Shown here one piece after another: positions 23,224-32,350 of a DNA stretch of 64,000 nt. Every line of letters begins with the position of its first letter. The first letter of the stretch is position 1. Under the pieces are notes generated by a model, which did not search any database, was not told where the DNA came from, and saw only the letters and a program-made list of their open reading frames with translations. The DNA is from Polynucleobacter sp. MWH-Braz-FAM2G. GTDB taxonomy: Bacteria > Pseudomonadota > Gammaproteobacteria > Burkholderiales > Burkholderiaceae. The stretch spans positions 1 through 64,000 of the forward strand of contig NZ_CP061300.1 of NCBI RefSeq assembly GCF_018687635.1. The letters are read 5' to 3'. The translations under genes and the position numbers were made by a program.

Positions 23224-24336
23224 TTGTTGTTAAATGATCGGTTTTTAAAGGCCTGCCTGGGCGAAGCGGTTGATCAAACACCGCTTTGGCTCATGCGCCA
23301 AGCCGGTCGTTACCTCCCTGAATACAACGCCACGCGCGCTAGAGCTGGAAGCTTTTTAGGGCTCGCAAAAAATCCTGCTTACGCCACCGAAGTAACTCTA
23401 CAGCCGTTGGATCGCTATCCATTGGATGCCGCGATTTTATTTTCAGATATCTTGACCATTCCTGATGCAATGGGATTGGGTCTGAAATTTACTGCTGGCG
23501 AAGGCCCAAGTTTTGAACACCCTCTTCGCACTGAAGATGCGGTTAAGAAATTACGTGTTGCCGATATGGATCAGCTCAAATATGTATTTGATGCTGTTTC
23601 AGAAATCCGCAAGGCACTTATTCAGGATGGTAAGCAGCGCGTTCCACTGATTGGTTTCTCCGGGAGCCCTTGGACACTTGCTTGCTACATGATTGATGGA
23701 TCAAGTGCTGACGATTTTCGTCATGCTAAAACAATGATGTTTAGTCGCCCTGATTTGATGCAACAGATCCTAGAAATCAATGCTCAATCCGTTGCTAACT
23801 ATTTAACAGAACAAGTAAAGGCTGGGGCACAAGCATTGATGATTTTTGATACATGGGGCGGTATGTTGCCGGACGGCTGGTATCAAAAGATTTCCTTGGC
23901 TGCAATGCAAAAAGTGATTACCTTATTGCCGCGCAATCATGAGGGCCAAAAGATACCGGTCATCATGTTTACTAAGGGCGGTGCAATTTGGTTGAATGAT
24001 ATGGCTCAAGTTGGCGCAGATGTTATTGCTATTGACTGGACTATGTCATTAAGTCGCGCAAGAAAGCAATTACTTGCCCTGAACAAACCATTGGCATTGC
24101 AGGGTAATTTAGACCCATTAATTTTGTTCTCTGAGCCAAAACAAATTGCAGAGCAAGCTAAATTAATATTAGAGGACTTGGCAGCTGCCCCGGCTCTTAG
24201 GTCTGATTTGCATCCATTGGATGGCCACATATTTAATTTGGGCCATGGGATTTCCCAGTTCACGCCGCCTGAGAGTGTGACTGCGCTTGCTGAGGCTGTC
24301 ATCAATCGCTCAAGGTCTCTCAGGGTAAAGTCATAA
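23224..24336 (+). CDS. hemE: Uroporphyrinogen decarboxylase HemE
   Basis: HemE removes the four acetate carboxyls of uroporphyrinogen III to give coproporphyrinogen III in haem synthesis. The 370-aa product carries both family signatures: [15 protein letters not shown] near the N-terminus and [13 protein letters not shown] in the middle. The first codon is TTG (23224, or 23227 next to it) without a strong Shine-Dalgarno; an ATG-like start is absent in frame before the conserved region. It may be transcribed with the atp operon. Confidence 0.96.
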   Translation: MLLNDRFLKACLGEAVDQTPLWLMRQAGRYLPEYNATRARAGSFLGLAKNPAYATEVTLQPLDRYPLDAAILFSDILTIPDAMGLGLKFTAGEGPSFEHPLRTEDAVKKLRVADMDQLKYVFDAVSEIRKALIQDGKQRVPLIGFSGSPWTLACYMIDGSSADDFRHAKTMMFSRPDLMQQILEINAQSVANYLTEQVKAGAQALMIFDTWGGMLPDGWYQKISLAAMQKVITLLPRNHEGQKIPVIMFTKGGAIWLNDMAQVGADVIAIDWTMSLSRARKQLLALNKPLALQGNLDPLILFSEPKQIAEQAKLILEDLAAAPALRSDLHPLDGHIFNLGHGISQFTPPESVTALAEAVINRSRSLRVKS

Positions 24337-24379
24337 TACTGAGTGATTGCTAACTTGCCGCTGAAAATTTTAGCGAAAG

Positions 24380-24575
24380 TTATGCACAGATAGCTACAAA
24401 ATTTGAAATTCAGTGAGATTGCGAATAATGGTGAAAATTCACTTTCGAATCCACTCATAACTTATTGTTTTATAAGTAAAATAACTAAAAAGCTTAAAAT
24501 AGGTGCAAAAATAGAGAGCCAATAAATAGGCTTATTAATCAGAAACCTTGGATGATATCCACAGACTTATCCACA
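24380..24575. promoter_or_regulatory. DnaA-box cluster between hemE and priA
   Basis: Three same-orientation sites in the 265-bp spacer: TTATGCACA (24380-24388, matching TTATNCACA), ATATCCACA (24555-24563, one mismatch) and a perfect TTATCCACA (24567-24575). The last two are 12 bp apart start-to-start and lie 27-47 bp before the priA start. The rest of the spacer is A+T rich without an ORF. Confidence 0.55.
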
Positions 24576-24601
24576 AGAAAAAAAGAAATTTGATGTAAAT
24601 C

Positions 24602-26728
24602 ATGCGCTCCCCAACAGTAGTCCAGATTGTTGTCGATAAGCCCTTGGCCCAGGGTTTTGACTATCTGTGGGATGAGGGTTTGCTGGGCGCCCCACCAAAT
24701 ATTGGAATGCTTGTTGAGGTTCCCTTTGGTAGGACTTCCTTGGTTGGAGTTGTTATAAAAGTAAGTACTTACTCAGATTATGAAATAGATAAATTAAAGC
24801 ATGTAAGTAGATATTCTCCACTACCTCCACTTGACCCGGGCATCCTGCGCCTGATGAACTTTGCTAGCCAGTATTACATCCATGCCCTTGGTGAGACCAT
24901 CATTCCGACAATTCCTCAGATGTGGAAAAAGCCAGATGAATGGGAAAAGATTCCTAATAAGTTGGTTGCCGACAAAGAGAAGCAAAAGAAAAAAAAGAAG
25001 CAAGAAGGGGCCGAAGGATTTATAGGTGTAGTCCATTTAAATGAAGGACAAAAATTCGCGCTAGAAAAATTACGCACAATTCCCCCAAACAAATTCAAAG
25101 CAATACTTTTGCAAGGTCAAACGGGGAGCGGAAAAACTGCTGTATTTTTAAATTGGCTTAGCGGAATCTTGGATGATGCAAAAGCGCAAGTTTTACTATT
25201 GGTGCCAGAAATTAATTTAACGCCCCAGTTAGAGCGTAGAGTGCGCGCTTATTTCCCAGAAAAGGAAATGGTAGTTCTTCACAGTGGCGTAAGTGAAAAA
25301 GTTAGAGGCATTGCATGGCATGACGCAATCACAGGTAAAGCCCAAATTATTTTGGGTACCCGCTTGGCTGCGCTAACACCCCTACCTAATCTGAGTGCAA
25401 TCGTTGTTGACGAAGAAAACGATCCTTCTTATAAACAACAAGATGGCATCAGATACTCTGCACGTGATCTTGTAATTTGGCGAGCTCACGACCTTAAAAT
25501 TCCGATCCTTTTAGCATCAGCCACGCCCTCGCTTGAAACATGGATGGCTGCCAAAGCAGGACGTTATGAACACATTCGTTTAGATCGGCGCGCTCAAGGC
25601 GCTAATTTGCCAAGTGTTCACTTAATCAACACTCGAGATCCTCAAACGCAATTTAGCCCAGGTGATGGCTGCAAGCCAAAAATAAAAAGTCCGATCACTA
25701 AGACGCTTTGTAATGCCATTAGTCAGAATTTAGAAAAAAAGCAGCAAAGCCTAATACTGATTAATCGGCGCGGCTACTCGCCTGTATTGAGTTGTAGCGC
25801 ATGTTCGTGGCTATCAAAATGTGGGCAATGTAGTTCTTACATGGTTCTTCACAAAGCAGGCGCAATAAGTAGAAAGTCAGTTTTAAGTTGTCATCATTGT
25901 GGTTTGGTTAAACCAATCCCAACGCATTGCCCTGATTGTGGGAATGCTGATCTTAAGACTTTGGGACAAGGCACGCAAAAGATAGAGGATTTGGTTGAAG
26001 AGATGTGGCCTAGTGCCCGTGTACTGCGTGTTGATACAGATTCAAGCAGAAAGAGTAAGGGTGCAGAGGCGCTATTTCAGGAGATACATGAAGGAAATGT
26101 AGATATCGTCGTGGGAACCCAGATGATTGCCAAGGGACATGATTATCAAAACATTGGTTTGGTCGCCGTTTTAGACTCTGATGGTAGATTGTTCTCTCAA
26201 GATTTTAGGGCTGCAGAAAGATTGTTTGCACAACTAGTTCAAGTCGCAGGTAGAGCGGGACGTGCCAACAAAGATGGTGAAGCGGGTGGCGAGATTTACA
26301 TTGAAACCCAGTTCCCAGATGCTGCCGTATTCCAGTATTTATTGCGCCATGATGTCGATGGATTTTTATCGTATACGGCACACGAAAGAAAAGAGGCGGG
26401 TTTGCCACCCTTTTCTTATCAGGCTCTGGTACATGCAGAAGCTAAAAACCTAGATAAAGCGATTCAGTTTTTGAATGTATTGAAGAGGCAAATGCATTCT
26501 CAAGGCCGGATATCTAAAGGTCTCAGGGTATACGACCCAGTGCCTAAAGCGGTGATGCGGGTCGCAGGTACTGAGCGCGCCCAACTCTTAATTGAGTCGG
26601 AAGATCGTAAAGATTTACAGGAAATACTTGAGGCAATGGATCGCTATTTGCGTGAGAATTCTCAGGGTCGGATTACCAAGGAAGGTCGTATTCGTTGGCT
26701 AATTGAACGTGATCCTATTTCCATCTAG
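24602..26728 (+). CDS. priA: Primosomal replication restart helicase PriA
   Basis: PriA recognises collapsed forks and reloads the replisome. The 708-aa product has an N-terminal DNA-binding domain and a helicase core with Walker A GQTGSGKT at 172-179. Eight zinc-site cysteines start CSACSW..KCGQC and end CHHC..CPDC. C-terminal helicase motifs include GTQMIAKGHDYQ and VQVAGRAGRA. Motif II reads DEEN (270-273) where the usual PriA box is DEEH. The spacer upstream has DnaA boxes. It ends 2 bp from the convergent gcvH with no visible terminator. Confidence 0.96.
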   Translation: MRSPTVVQIVVDKPLAQGFDYLWDEGLLGAPPNIGMLVEVPFGRTSLVGVVIKVSTYSDYEIDKLKHVSRYSPLPPLDPGILRLMNFASQYYIHALGETIIPTIPQMWKKPDEWEKIPNKLVADKEKQKKKKKQEGAEGFIGVVHLNEGQKFALEKLRTIPPNKFKAILLQGQTGSGKTAVFLNWLSGILDDAKAQVLLLVPEINLTPQLERRVRAYFPEKEMVVLHSGVSEKVRGIAWHDAITGKAQIILGTRLAALTPLPNLSAIVVDEENDPSYKQQDGIRYSARDLVIWRAHDLKIPILLASATPSLETWMAAKAGRYEHIRLDRRAQGANLPSVHLINTRDPQTQFSPGDGCKPKIKSPITKTLCNAISQNLEKKQQSLILINRRGYSPVLSCSACSWLSKCGQCSSYMVLHKAGAISRKSVLSCHHCGLVKPIPTHCPDCGNADLKTLGQGTQKIEDLVEEMWPSARVLRVDTDSSRKSKGAEALFQEIHEGNVDIVVGTQMIAKGHDYQNIGLVAVLDSDGRLFSQDFRAAERLFAQLVQVAGRAGRANKDGEAGGEIYIETQFPDAAVFQYLLRHDVDGFLSYTAHERKEAGLPPFSYQALVHAEAKNLDKAIQFLNVLKRQMHSQGRISKGLRVYDPVPKAVMRVAGTERAQLLIESEDRKDLQEILEAMDRYLRENSQGRITKEGRIRWLIERDPISI

Positions 26729-26730
26729 GT

Positions 26731-27123
26731 TTAGGCGCCAGGACCAGCGCTGTATTCTTCTAATGTTAAGAGTCGACTTAAATCTGAAACTAGGCTTTCG
26801 TTAGATAAAGGCTTAATTTTGAAAAGCCAAATCCCGTATGGGTTTTCATTAACGAGTTCTGGTGCAGCATCTACTTCATTGTTGAGAGCAACAATTTCTC
26901 CGCTTACTGGCGCATGAATATCACTAGCTGCTTTAACCGACTCAATGACAGCAATTGCCTCACCCTGCTTTACCTGTTGACCAAGTTTGGGTGCTTGAAA
27001 AAACATCACATCACCCAAAGCCTCTTGCGCATGATTGCTAATACCTACCCATATAAGGCCATCACCTTCTTGGTCTGCCCATTCGTGAGTTTCTGCGAAT
27101 TTAAAAGTTTCTTGAGAGTTCAT
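26731..27123 (-). CDS. gcvH: Glycine cleavage system H protein
   Basis: H protein carries the lipoyl arm that shuttles the aminomethyl group among the P, T and L proteins. The 130-aa product has THEWA near the N-terminus and the lipoylation motif ESVKAASD with Lys64. GcvT and GcvP are not adjacent in this window, so either they are elsewhere or this H protein serves another lipoyl-transfer role. No glycine riboswitch is evident in the 81-bp upstream gap. Confidence 0.93.
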   Translation of the reverse strand: MNSQETFKFAETHEWADQEGDGLIWVGISNHAQEALGDVMFFQAPKLGQQVKQGEAIAVIESVKAASDIHAPVSGEIVALNNEVDAAPELVNENPYGIWLFKIKPLSNESLVSDLSRLLTLEEYSAGPGA

Positions 27124-27204
27124 TGTTTTTCCTTTGCTTTCATTTTATGCCGACTCTCATAAAATGATTGCTCATCCAATTATGAATTTATCTTCTATAT
27201 CCAT

Positions 27205-27849
27205 ATGCCAATTAAATTAGGAATTGTTCCGGTTACGCCCTTTGAGCAAAATTGTTCAATCTTAGTTTGTCAAGAAACAGGCGATGCTGCTGTAGTCGAC
27301 CCAGGCGGTGATATCGAAAAGATACTTGAAGGCGTGAAACAGATGGGAGGTAATGTTAAAAAAATATTACTTACTCACGGTCACCTAGACCATTGTGCCG
27401 CCGCTAAAGATTTGGCCGAGCAACTGAAAGTGCCTATTGAGGGGCCACAGGAAGATGAGCGCTTTTGGATTGATCAGTTGCCAGAACAAACAGTGCGTTT
27501 TGGATTTGGTCATGCGAAAGCTTTTGAGCCTGATCGTTGGTTAAATAATGGCGATCATGTTCAAGTGGGAAATGTTGATCTTGAGGTATTTCATTGTCCT
27601 GGCCATACTCCTGGCCACGTTGTATTTTTTGATAAGGAAAATCGTCTTGCAATTGTTGGTGATGTTCTATTTGCCGGATCAATTGGGCGAACGGATTTTC
27701 CACGAGGTAACCATGCAGATTTAATTAATGCAATTAAAACGAAGTTATGGCCATTAGGCGATGACGTACAGTTTGTTCCTGGACACGGCCCCATGTCTAC
27801 ATTTGGCCAAGAACGAAAAACCAACCCCTATGTAGGGGATGGCGCTTAA
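27205..27849 (+). CDS. Metallo-beta-lactamase-fold hydrolase (glyoxalase II-like, YcbL type)
   Basis: A 214-aa zinc hydrolase with the family metal motif HGHLDH at 58-63, a second His in CPGHTPGH, the bridging Asp in GDVLFAGSIGRTDF, and a last His in PGHGPMST. The layout matches short glyoxalase II-like proteins such as YcbL, which hydrolyse thioesters such as S-lactoylglutathione in vitro. The physiological substrate is not shown by sequence. It diverges from gcvH and converges on the CxxC gene. Confidence 0.9.
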   Translation: MPIKLGIVPVTPFEQNCSILVCQETGDAAVVDPGGDIEKILEGVKQMGGNVKKILLTHGHLDHCAAAKDLAEQLKVPIEGPQEDERFWIDQLPEQTVRFGFGHAKAFEPDRWLNNGDHVQVGNVDLEVFHCPGHTPGHVVFFDKENRLAIVGDVLFAGSIGRTDFPRGNHADLINAIKTKLWPLGDDVQFVPGHGPMSTFGQERKTNPYVGDGA

Positions 27850-27869
27850 AGCATTAAATGTTTAAGAAT

Positions 27870-28061
27870 TTAGGTTTTAGCAGAGCCAGTACGATGCGTA
27901 CGGTTGTATAAGCAGCTAGCGCAAATCCAGCGCTGCTTACGATTGCTTGTGGGAATCCATGTGCCACCTTCAAGCCGTTTTTCGCGACTGCAAGAAGAGC
28001 AAAATTTCAGGCTCTGTGAGTTTTCTTGGGTAGCTGCTGGAGTCGAGGTAGTCATTGGCAA
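27870..28061 (-). CDS. Small CxxC/CxxC protein, possible zinc ribbon
   Basis: A 63-aa protein with two CxxC knuckles, C21-C24 and C47-C50, separated by 22 residues with a basic KQRW segment before the second pair. The spacing suits a single zinc ribbon. It lies 35 bp downstream of the desaturase gene on the same strand, so the two are likely co-transcribed. No family function is recognised; it could bind nucleic acid or serve as an accessory to the desaturase. Confidence 0.65.
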   Translation of the reverse strand: MPMTTSTPAATQENSQSLKFCSSCSREKRLEGGTWIPTSNRKQRWICASCLYNRTHRTGSAKT

Positions 28062-28096
28062 TCCGGGTAAGGCAAATCTTTATACAGAGATCTATT

Positions 28097-29251
28097 TTAC
28101 CCGTTTTGTCCCGCAGGAGCAGGGCTCAGTACAACTCGAACTGATTCCGCTGTCTTATTGCCGTCAAAATCTAACCAAGCCTTGTTTTCGAAGTCGTATA
28201 GCTTGCACTTGCGAGCAGTATCGAAATACCAAGCCCATGAGAACTTTTGCACGAAAATACGTTCAGGAAGGATGGTTTCCAAGGTCTTTTGGGCTTCTGG
28301 CAGGCGATATAGCGGCACACTCATATCCACATGATGGGCTGTGTGCTCCATGATGTGGTGCATTAAGGCGCCCCATATCCAGCTAAAAGTCAGATGAACC
28401 GTAGTGGAAACAAACGGTTGCGCCCGCAACCATTCAGATTTCTTGTCGTACCAAGATACCTTTGGATGGGTGTGATGAACATAAACCACAAATCCAATCA
28501 TTCCGTTCCAGAACAAGAAAGGAACAGCAAAGCCAGTGAGCAAGCCAATCCATATGGATTGGCCAGTTGCAATTGCTCCGGCAATTAAAGTGCCAATCCA
28601 GACGATGGCAAACGCGGTAACTAGCAAATTGTCTTTTAAGAAAATTGGTCGATCACCGGGTTTATTTTTGGCGTTAGGGAAATACTCGCGTCTCCACCAA
28701 ATTTCAATTAAGTAGTAGAAAACAGGGCCCCATCCACTGCGGTAAAGGCGCTCTAGAGCCTTACGCCATGGGGGAAGCGCGTCGTATTCTGATTTTGATA
28801 GGGGTGCCCATACAAAGTCAAAACCTTTTAGATTTGTTTGACCATGATGAACAACGTTATGACCAACATCCCATAAGCTATATGGTGTCAGAGATGGCAG
28901 GAAAGCAATACGCCCTAATACTTTATTTAGTTCGCGATTGGGCGTGAAGCTTTGATGGCATGCGTCATGACCCAAAATAAAGATGCGACCAGTCACAAAA
29001 CCGGCAATGAGACCGAAAATCACTTTAAGCAGAACGTTCTCGACAAATATGGTTCCTGCAATACAGCCTAACCATAAAAAAGAGTCGATCATTAACAGCA
29101 TGATCGCGCGCCCAGTTTCACCTTGAGCCATGGGGATGAGCCAGCTTCGAATAATTTTTCGATGCGGTAATGGTGCCTCTGGCGGCAAAGGATTCGTTAA
29201 GGACGGCTCTGAAAGGGCGGAATTTAAATGTGTAGACACGATAAGAATCAA
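28097..29251 (-). CDS. Membrane fatty acid desaturase
   Basis: A di-iron membrane desaturase that would introduce a double bond into acyl chains. Counting from the TTG at 29251 (384 aa), the three histidine boxes are HDACH 95-99, HNVVHH 131-136 and HTAHH 303-307. Hydrophobic helices flank them (about 50-92 and 208-258). The start is unclear: TTG 29251 or GTG 29239 are possible, neither with a good ribosome binding site. The product resembles bacterial DesA-like desaturases; position specificity cannot be read. The CxxC gene follows. Confidence 0.9.
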   Translation of the reverse strand: MILIVSTHLNSALSEPSLTNPLPPEAPLPHRKIIRSWLIPMAQGETGRAIMLLMIDSFLWLGCIAGTIFVENVLLKVIFGLIAGFVTGRIFILGHDACHQSFTPNRELNKVLGRIAFLPSLTPYSLWDVGHNVVHHGQTNLKGFDFVWAPLSKSEYDALPPWRKALERLYRSGWGPVFYYLIEIWWRREYFPNAKNKPGDRPIFLKDNLLVTAFAIVWIGTLIAGAIATGQSIWIGLLTGFAVPFLFWNGMIGFVVYVHHTHPKVSWYDKKSEWLRAQPFVSTTVHLTFSWIWGALMHHIMEHTAHHVDMSVPLYRLPEAQKTLETILPERIFVQKFSWAWYFDTARKCKLYDFENKAWLDFDGNKTAESVRVVLSPAPAGQNG

Positions 29252-29321
29252 TAAGTTAGGTGCAAATGATAGCGGTTTTCGTAACTTTTCGCATGATATA
29301 GGTCAAAAACCCCTTGAATTT

Positions 29322-29397
29322 TGGCGCGCCCGGCAGGAATCGAACCTGCGACCCTTGGCTTCGGAGGCCAATACTCTATCCACTGAGCTACGGGCGC
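29322..29397 (-). tRNA. tRNA-Arg (anticodon CCG)
   Basis: A 76-nt gene on the minus strand with encoded CCA. The acceptor GCGCCCG pairs with CGGGCGC, the T arm has GGTTCGATTCC, and the anticodon loop CTCCGAA gives CCG. An open reading frame through this region on the plus strand is an artefact of the tRNA. Confidence 0.97.
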
Positions 29398-29501
29398 TAG
29401 TGAAAAAACTGGATACCCCGCTATTGTATGTGCCTATAACCCTACTCTCTAGTTATAATCACGGCAAACCTAACCTAAAACTCGTCAAACGATAAATTCT
29501 T

Positions 29502-29993
29502 ATGAGCAATGAGCACGGAAATCTGATTAAGTCCCCAAAACAACTCATCATCATGGTGTTTGCAAGCTTTTTTGTGCCACTCATCATTATTTTGTTGTTA
29601 ATGGTCTTTGTGAACAATGGCAAGCGTGGCGACTCTTCTGCGAGCACTGAGCAGTTAATTAAGCCGGTTGCTCAGTTGAATTTTAAGGATGCAAGCACTC
29701 CTAAAGAGTTGCAAACTGGCGAGCAAGTTTATAAAGCAGTTTGTGCTGCATGCCATGCTAGCGGCGCTGCAGGCGCCCCTAAATTTGGTGATGCGGCTGC
29801 TTGGGCTCCACGTTTAGGCAAAGGCTATGATGGATTATTAACTTCTGTGCTTAAAGGTAAGGGCGCGATGCCTGCACGTGGTGGAGCAAGTCCTGCTGAT
29901 GTAAGTGATTACGAATTAGGTCGCGCTGTTGTTTATATGGCTAACTCCGCTGGTGGAAAATTGCCTGAACCAAAAGCGCCTCCCGCAAAGTAA
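29502..29993 (+). CDS. Membrane-anchored cytochrome c (c5-like)
   Basis: A 163-aa monohaem cytochrome. An uncleaved N-terminal helix (about 15-37) is followed by a linker and a class I haem domain with CAACH at 81-85 and a likely axial Met123 in GKGAMPARGG. It would shuttle electrons on the periplasmic side. A TATAAT at 29454-29459 may be its -10 element, though a matching -35 is poor. A bidirectional terminator follows. Confidence 0.9.
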   Translation: MSNEHGNLIKSPKQLIIMVFASFFVPLIIILLLMVFVNNGKRGDSSASTEQLIKPVAQLNFKDASTPKELQTGEQVYKAVCAACHASGAAGAPKFGDAAAWAPRLGKGYDGLLTSVLKGKGAMPARGGASPADVSDYELGRAVVYMANSAGGKLPEPKAPPAK

Positions 29994-30010
29994 TAGTTTC
30001 TTATTCAATT

Positions 30011-30037
30011 AAAAGCTGGCCTTGCGCCAGCTTTTTT
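30011..30037. terminator. Bidirectional intrinsic terminator between cytochrome c and rsmI
   Basis: A 9-bp perfect stem (AAAGCTGGC/GCCAGCTTT) with loop CTTGC is flanked by A-run on the left and T-run on the right. It can therefore terminate both the rightward cytochrome transcript and the leftward rsmI transcript. Confidence 0.85.
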
Positions 30038-30038
30038 A

Positions 30039-30935
30039 TTAATGCTCGTCTTTGGCGTCTAAAGCAATTTGGTAAGCTTCTTTTTTTGTGAGCCCTAAAG
30101 TTTGGGCAAGAACAGCGGCAATCTCTTTGCTGCTAAGGTATGGGCTAAGTGCATTGGCCCAAAGCAAGAGTGATGAATGCTCTTGAGCCTCATCTTTATT
30201 GGTTGAGCGCCCTGCTACTATGATTACAAACTCGCCTTTCAGGCTTTCGGCATTGTCTAACCAATCGTTAAGGTCTTGTGCTTGAAGGGTTGCGAGCTGC
30301 TCGAATTTTTTTGTTAATTCTCGACAAATTAAAAGAGGACGCTCAGGCGTTAAATTTTTTTTAAGTAAACGAAGTGTCTCTTTTATATGATGAGGAGATT
30401 CAAAAAAGATGCTGGCTTTTTGGCTGCCAGAGATATCTTTTATGAAGGCATCGCGCTCCTTGGTTTTATTGGGCCAAAAACCTAAAAACTGAAAACGCCC
30501 TTCTGAAGGTTGCATAACAGACCCTGCCACTGAAATTGCGCTAGATACTGCGCTAGCACCAGGAATGGGTATCACCCTCAGGCCTGCGTTTTGAACTTCG
30601 TTGACCAGTCTTGATCCGGGATCTGATACGCCTGGGGTGCCTGCATCTGAAATGTAGGCCCAGCGCTGATTATTAGAAAGATGCTCGATAACAGTTTGGG
30701 CGCCAGTAATTTCGTTGTGTTCGTGAAGCGCTATACACTTTTTATGAATGCCAAATTGTTGGAGTAGAGCTGCGCTATGTCTGGTGTCTTCACAAGCAAT
30801 CCCATCGACTGCATTGAGCACGTGGAGGGCGCGCAAAGTAATATCACCCAAATTGCCTATAGGCGTCGCAACCATGTAGAGGGCACCAGCAGGCAAATCC
30901 TGCTGCTTTAAAAAATCAAATGAGCTGAGTCCCAT
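30039..30935 (-). CDS. rsmI: 16S rRNA (cytidine-2'-O)-methyltransferase RsmI
   Basis: RsmI 2'-O-methylates C1402 of 16S rRNA. The 298-aa product has the tetrapyrrole-methylase-like fold with LYMVATPIGNLGDITLRAL at the N-terminus and SDAGTPGVSDPG for SAM binding. In E. coli rsmI is followed by yraM(lpoA)-yraN-diaA-dolP. Here rsmI diverges from a DiaA-like and a DolP-like gene, and no yraN or lpoA is present between them. Confidence 0.95.
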   Translation of the reverse strand: MGLSSFDFLKQQDLPAGALYMVATPIGNLGDITLRALHVLNAVDGIACEDTRHSAALLQQFGIHKKCIALHEHNEITGAQTVIEHLSNNQRWAYISDAGTPGVSDPGSRLVNEVQNAGLRVIPIPGASAVSSAISVAGSVMQPSEGRFQFLGFWPNKTKERDAFIKDISGSQKASIFFESPHHIKETLRLLKKNLTPERPLLICRELTKKFEQLATLQAQDLNDWLDNAESLKGEFVIIVAGRSTNKDEAQEHSSLLLWANALSPYLSSKEIAAVLAQTLGLTKKEAYQIALDAKDEH

Positions 30936-30984
30936 GCTGGTTGCCTGTGAAAAGTTAATTAATTATCAAGAGCATACGTCGCTT

Positions 30985-31014
30985 TTGAAATAAGCTGAAT
31001 GCTACTGATATTAG
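30985..31014 (+). promoter_or_regulatory. Predicted promoter of the DiaA/GmhA-like gene
   Basis: TTGAAA (30985-30990) is followed after 18 bp by TATTAG (31009-31014). Transcription would start near 31021, leaving a short leader to the ATG at 31040. Confidence 0.45.
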
Positions 31015-31039
31015 GGTATCTTTGGCGCATAATATTGTC

Positions 31040-31642
31040 ATGGAAAAAAATCTCAATGAACGTTTGCGCATGCGCGCTTCCCAACATTTTCTAGATAGCA
31101 TCGCTGTTAAGCAAGATGCCGAAAAAGTTTTGCCAGAAATTGTTGCTCAGGGCGTAATTGCAATGGTTAATTGTTTGCGGGCCGGCGGAAAGGTCATGGC
31201 TTGCGGTAATGGCGGTTCTGCTGCAGATGCTCAGCACTTCGCCGCTGAACTCATTGGACGCTTTGAAAGAGAGCGTCAAGAATTGGCGGCAATTGCCTTG
31301 ACAACAGACACCTCAATTCTGACTGCGGTTGGGAATGACTATAGCTATGACGAAATCTTTAGCAAACAAGTACGCGGACTTGGAAAAAATGGCGATATTC
31401 TTTTGGGAATCTCCACTTCTGGAAACTCAAAGAATGTTATCAAGGCGATTGAGGTCGCAAAACAGATGGGCATCAAAATTATTGCGCTGACTGGTAATGG
31501 CGGCGGAAAAATTGCTCAATTGTTAGATAAAGATGATATTCATCTGTGTGCACCATCAACAAGGACGGCGCGCATTCAAGAAACACATTTAGTTTTACTG
31601 CATGCTTTATGTGATGGCGTCGACCACGTATTACTTGATTAA
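31040..31642 (+). CDS. SIS-domain protein, DiaA/GmhA-like (phosphoheptose isomerase family)
   Basis: A 200-aa single-SIS protein with the family motifs ACGNGGSAADAQHFAAEL, GISTSGNSKN and RTARIQETHL. GmhA makes the heptose-7-phosphate precursor of LPS; the close paralogue DiaA binds DnaA and helps initiation. Synteny with rsmI and dolP argues for DiaA, while sequence alone does not separate them. The ATG at 31040 is preferred over the TTG at 31022, which coincides with the predicted transcription start. Confidence 0.88.
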   Translation: MEKNLNERLRMRASQHFLDSIAVKQDAEKVLPEIVAQGVIAMVNCLRAGGKVMACGNGGSAADAQHFAAELIGRFERERQELAAIALTTDTSILTAVGNDYSYDEIFSKQVRGLGKNGDILLGISTSGNSKNVIKAIEVAKQMGIKIIALTGNGGGKIAQLLDKDDIHLCAPSTRTARIQETHLVLLHALCDGVDHVLLD

Positions 31643-31678
31643 ATATTTACAGTTAATTCAACTTAGAAAAATTACTCA

Positions 31679-32329
31679 ATGAAAATTTTGCTTCTTAGAA
31701 AATTGTTTTTTTCTGCAATCATTGCATCACAACTTTCGGCATGTGCTGTGGTTGCTGTTGGAGGTGTGGCGGCAGGCGCAAGCATCATGGCAGATCGCCG
31801 TACCCCAGCAGTACAGGCGATAGATAAGGGCATTGAGTTAGAGGCAGAGAATGCTCTTGCAAAACGTTTTGGTGATAGCGCACACATCAACGTCACATCA
31901 TTCAATCAGAAAGTTTTGTTGACTGGCGAAGTCAAAGATGCTGATATTAAAAATGATGCAGACGCATACGTAAAAGCAATGAAGAATGCGCGAACTGTGT
32001 TTAATGAGCTAGTGATTGGGCCTAATAGTAGCTATACCTCAAGAGCAAATGATTCTTACCTTGAATCAAAGATCAAAACCCAAATGATTTTTACAGATCA
32101 ATTACCATCAAATTCGATGGCGATTGTGGCGGAAGGAAGTAGTGTTTATCTCATGGGCATCTTGACTCAAGGCGAAGCCGATCTTGCAAAAAAGGTGGCA
32201 AGCAATACGAATGGCGTAAAGGAAGTTTTTGTTTACTTTGACATCATTTCTCAAGATGAAAAAATTCGTTTAGAGAAACAGGGCAAGGCCGATCAAACGC
32301 AACCCAGTGCACCTCCTAAATTCCAATAA
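31679..32329 (+). CDS. BON-domain outer-membrane lipoprotein, DolP (YraP)-like
   Basis: A 216-aa lipoprotein: signal peptide with lipobox LSAC (lipidated Cys22), a small Ala/Gly-rich segment, then two BON domains (about 45-120 and 125-200), as in DolP, which supports outer-membrane integrity and BAM function. The C-terminus is polar. It lies 36 bp after the DiaA-like gene, consistent with a shared transcript. Confidence 0.88.
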   Translation: MKILLLRKLFFSAIIASQLSACAVVAVGGVAAGASIMADRRTPAVQAIDKGIELEAENALAKRFGDSAHINVTSFNQKVLLTGEVKDADIKNDADAYVKAMKNARTVFNELVIGPNSSYTSRANDSYLESKIKTQMIFTDQLPSNSMAIVAEGSSVYLMGILTQGEADLAKKVASNTNGVKEVFVYFDIISQDEKIRLEKQGKADQTQPSAPPKFQ

Positions 32330-32350
32330 ATTTTTAATTGGGTGATGGTA

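Noticed and set aside
29130..29495. A 121-codon plus-strand frame with ARQESNLRPLASEANTLSTELRAL.
   Set aside because: That peptide is the translation of the tRNA-Arg antisense strand, and the frame also overlaps the desaturase N-terminus.
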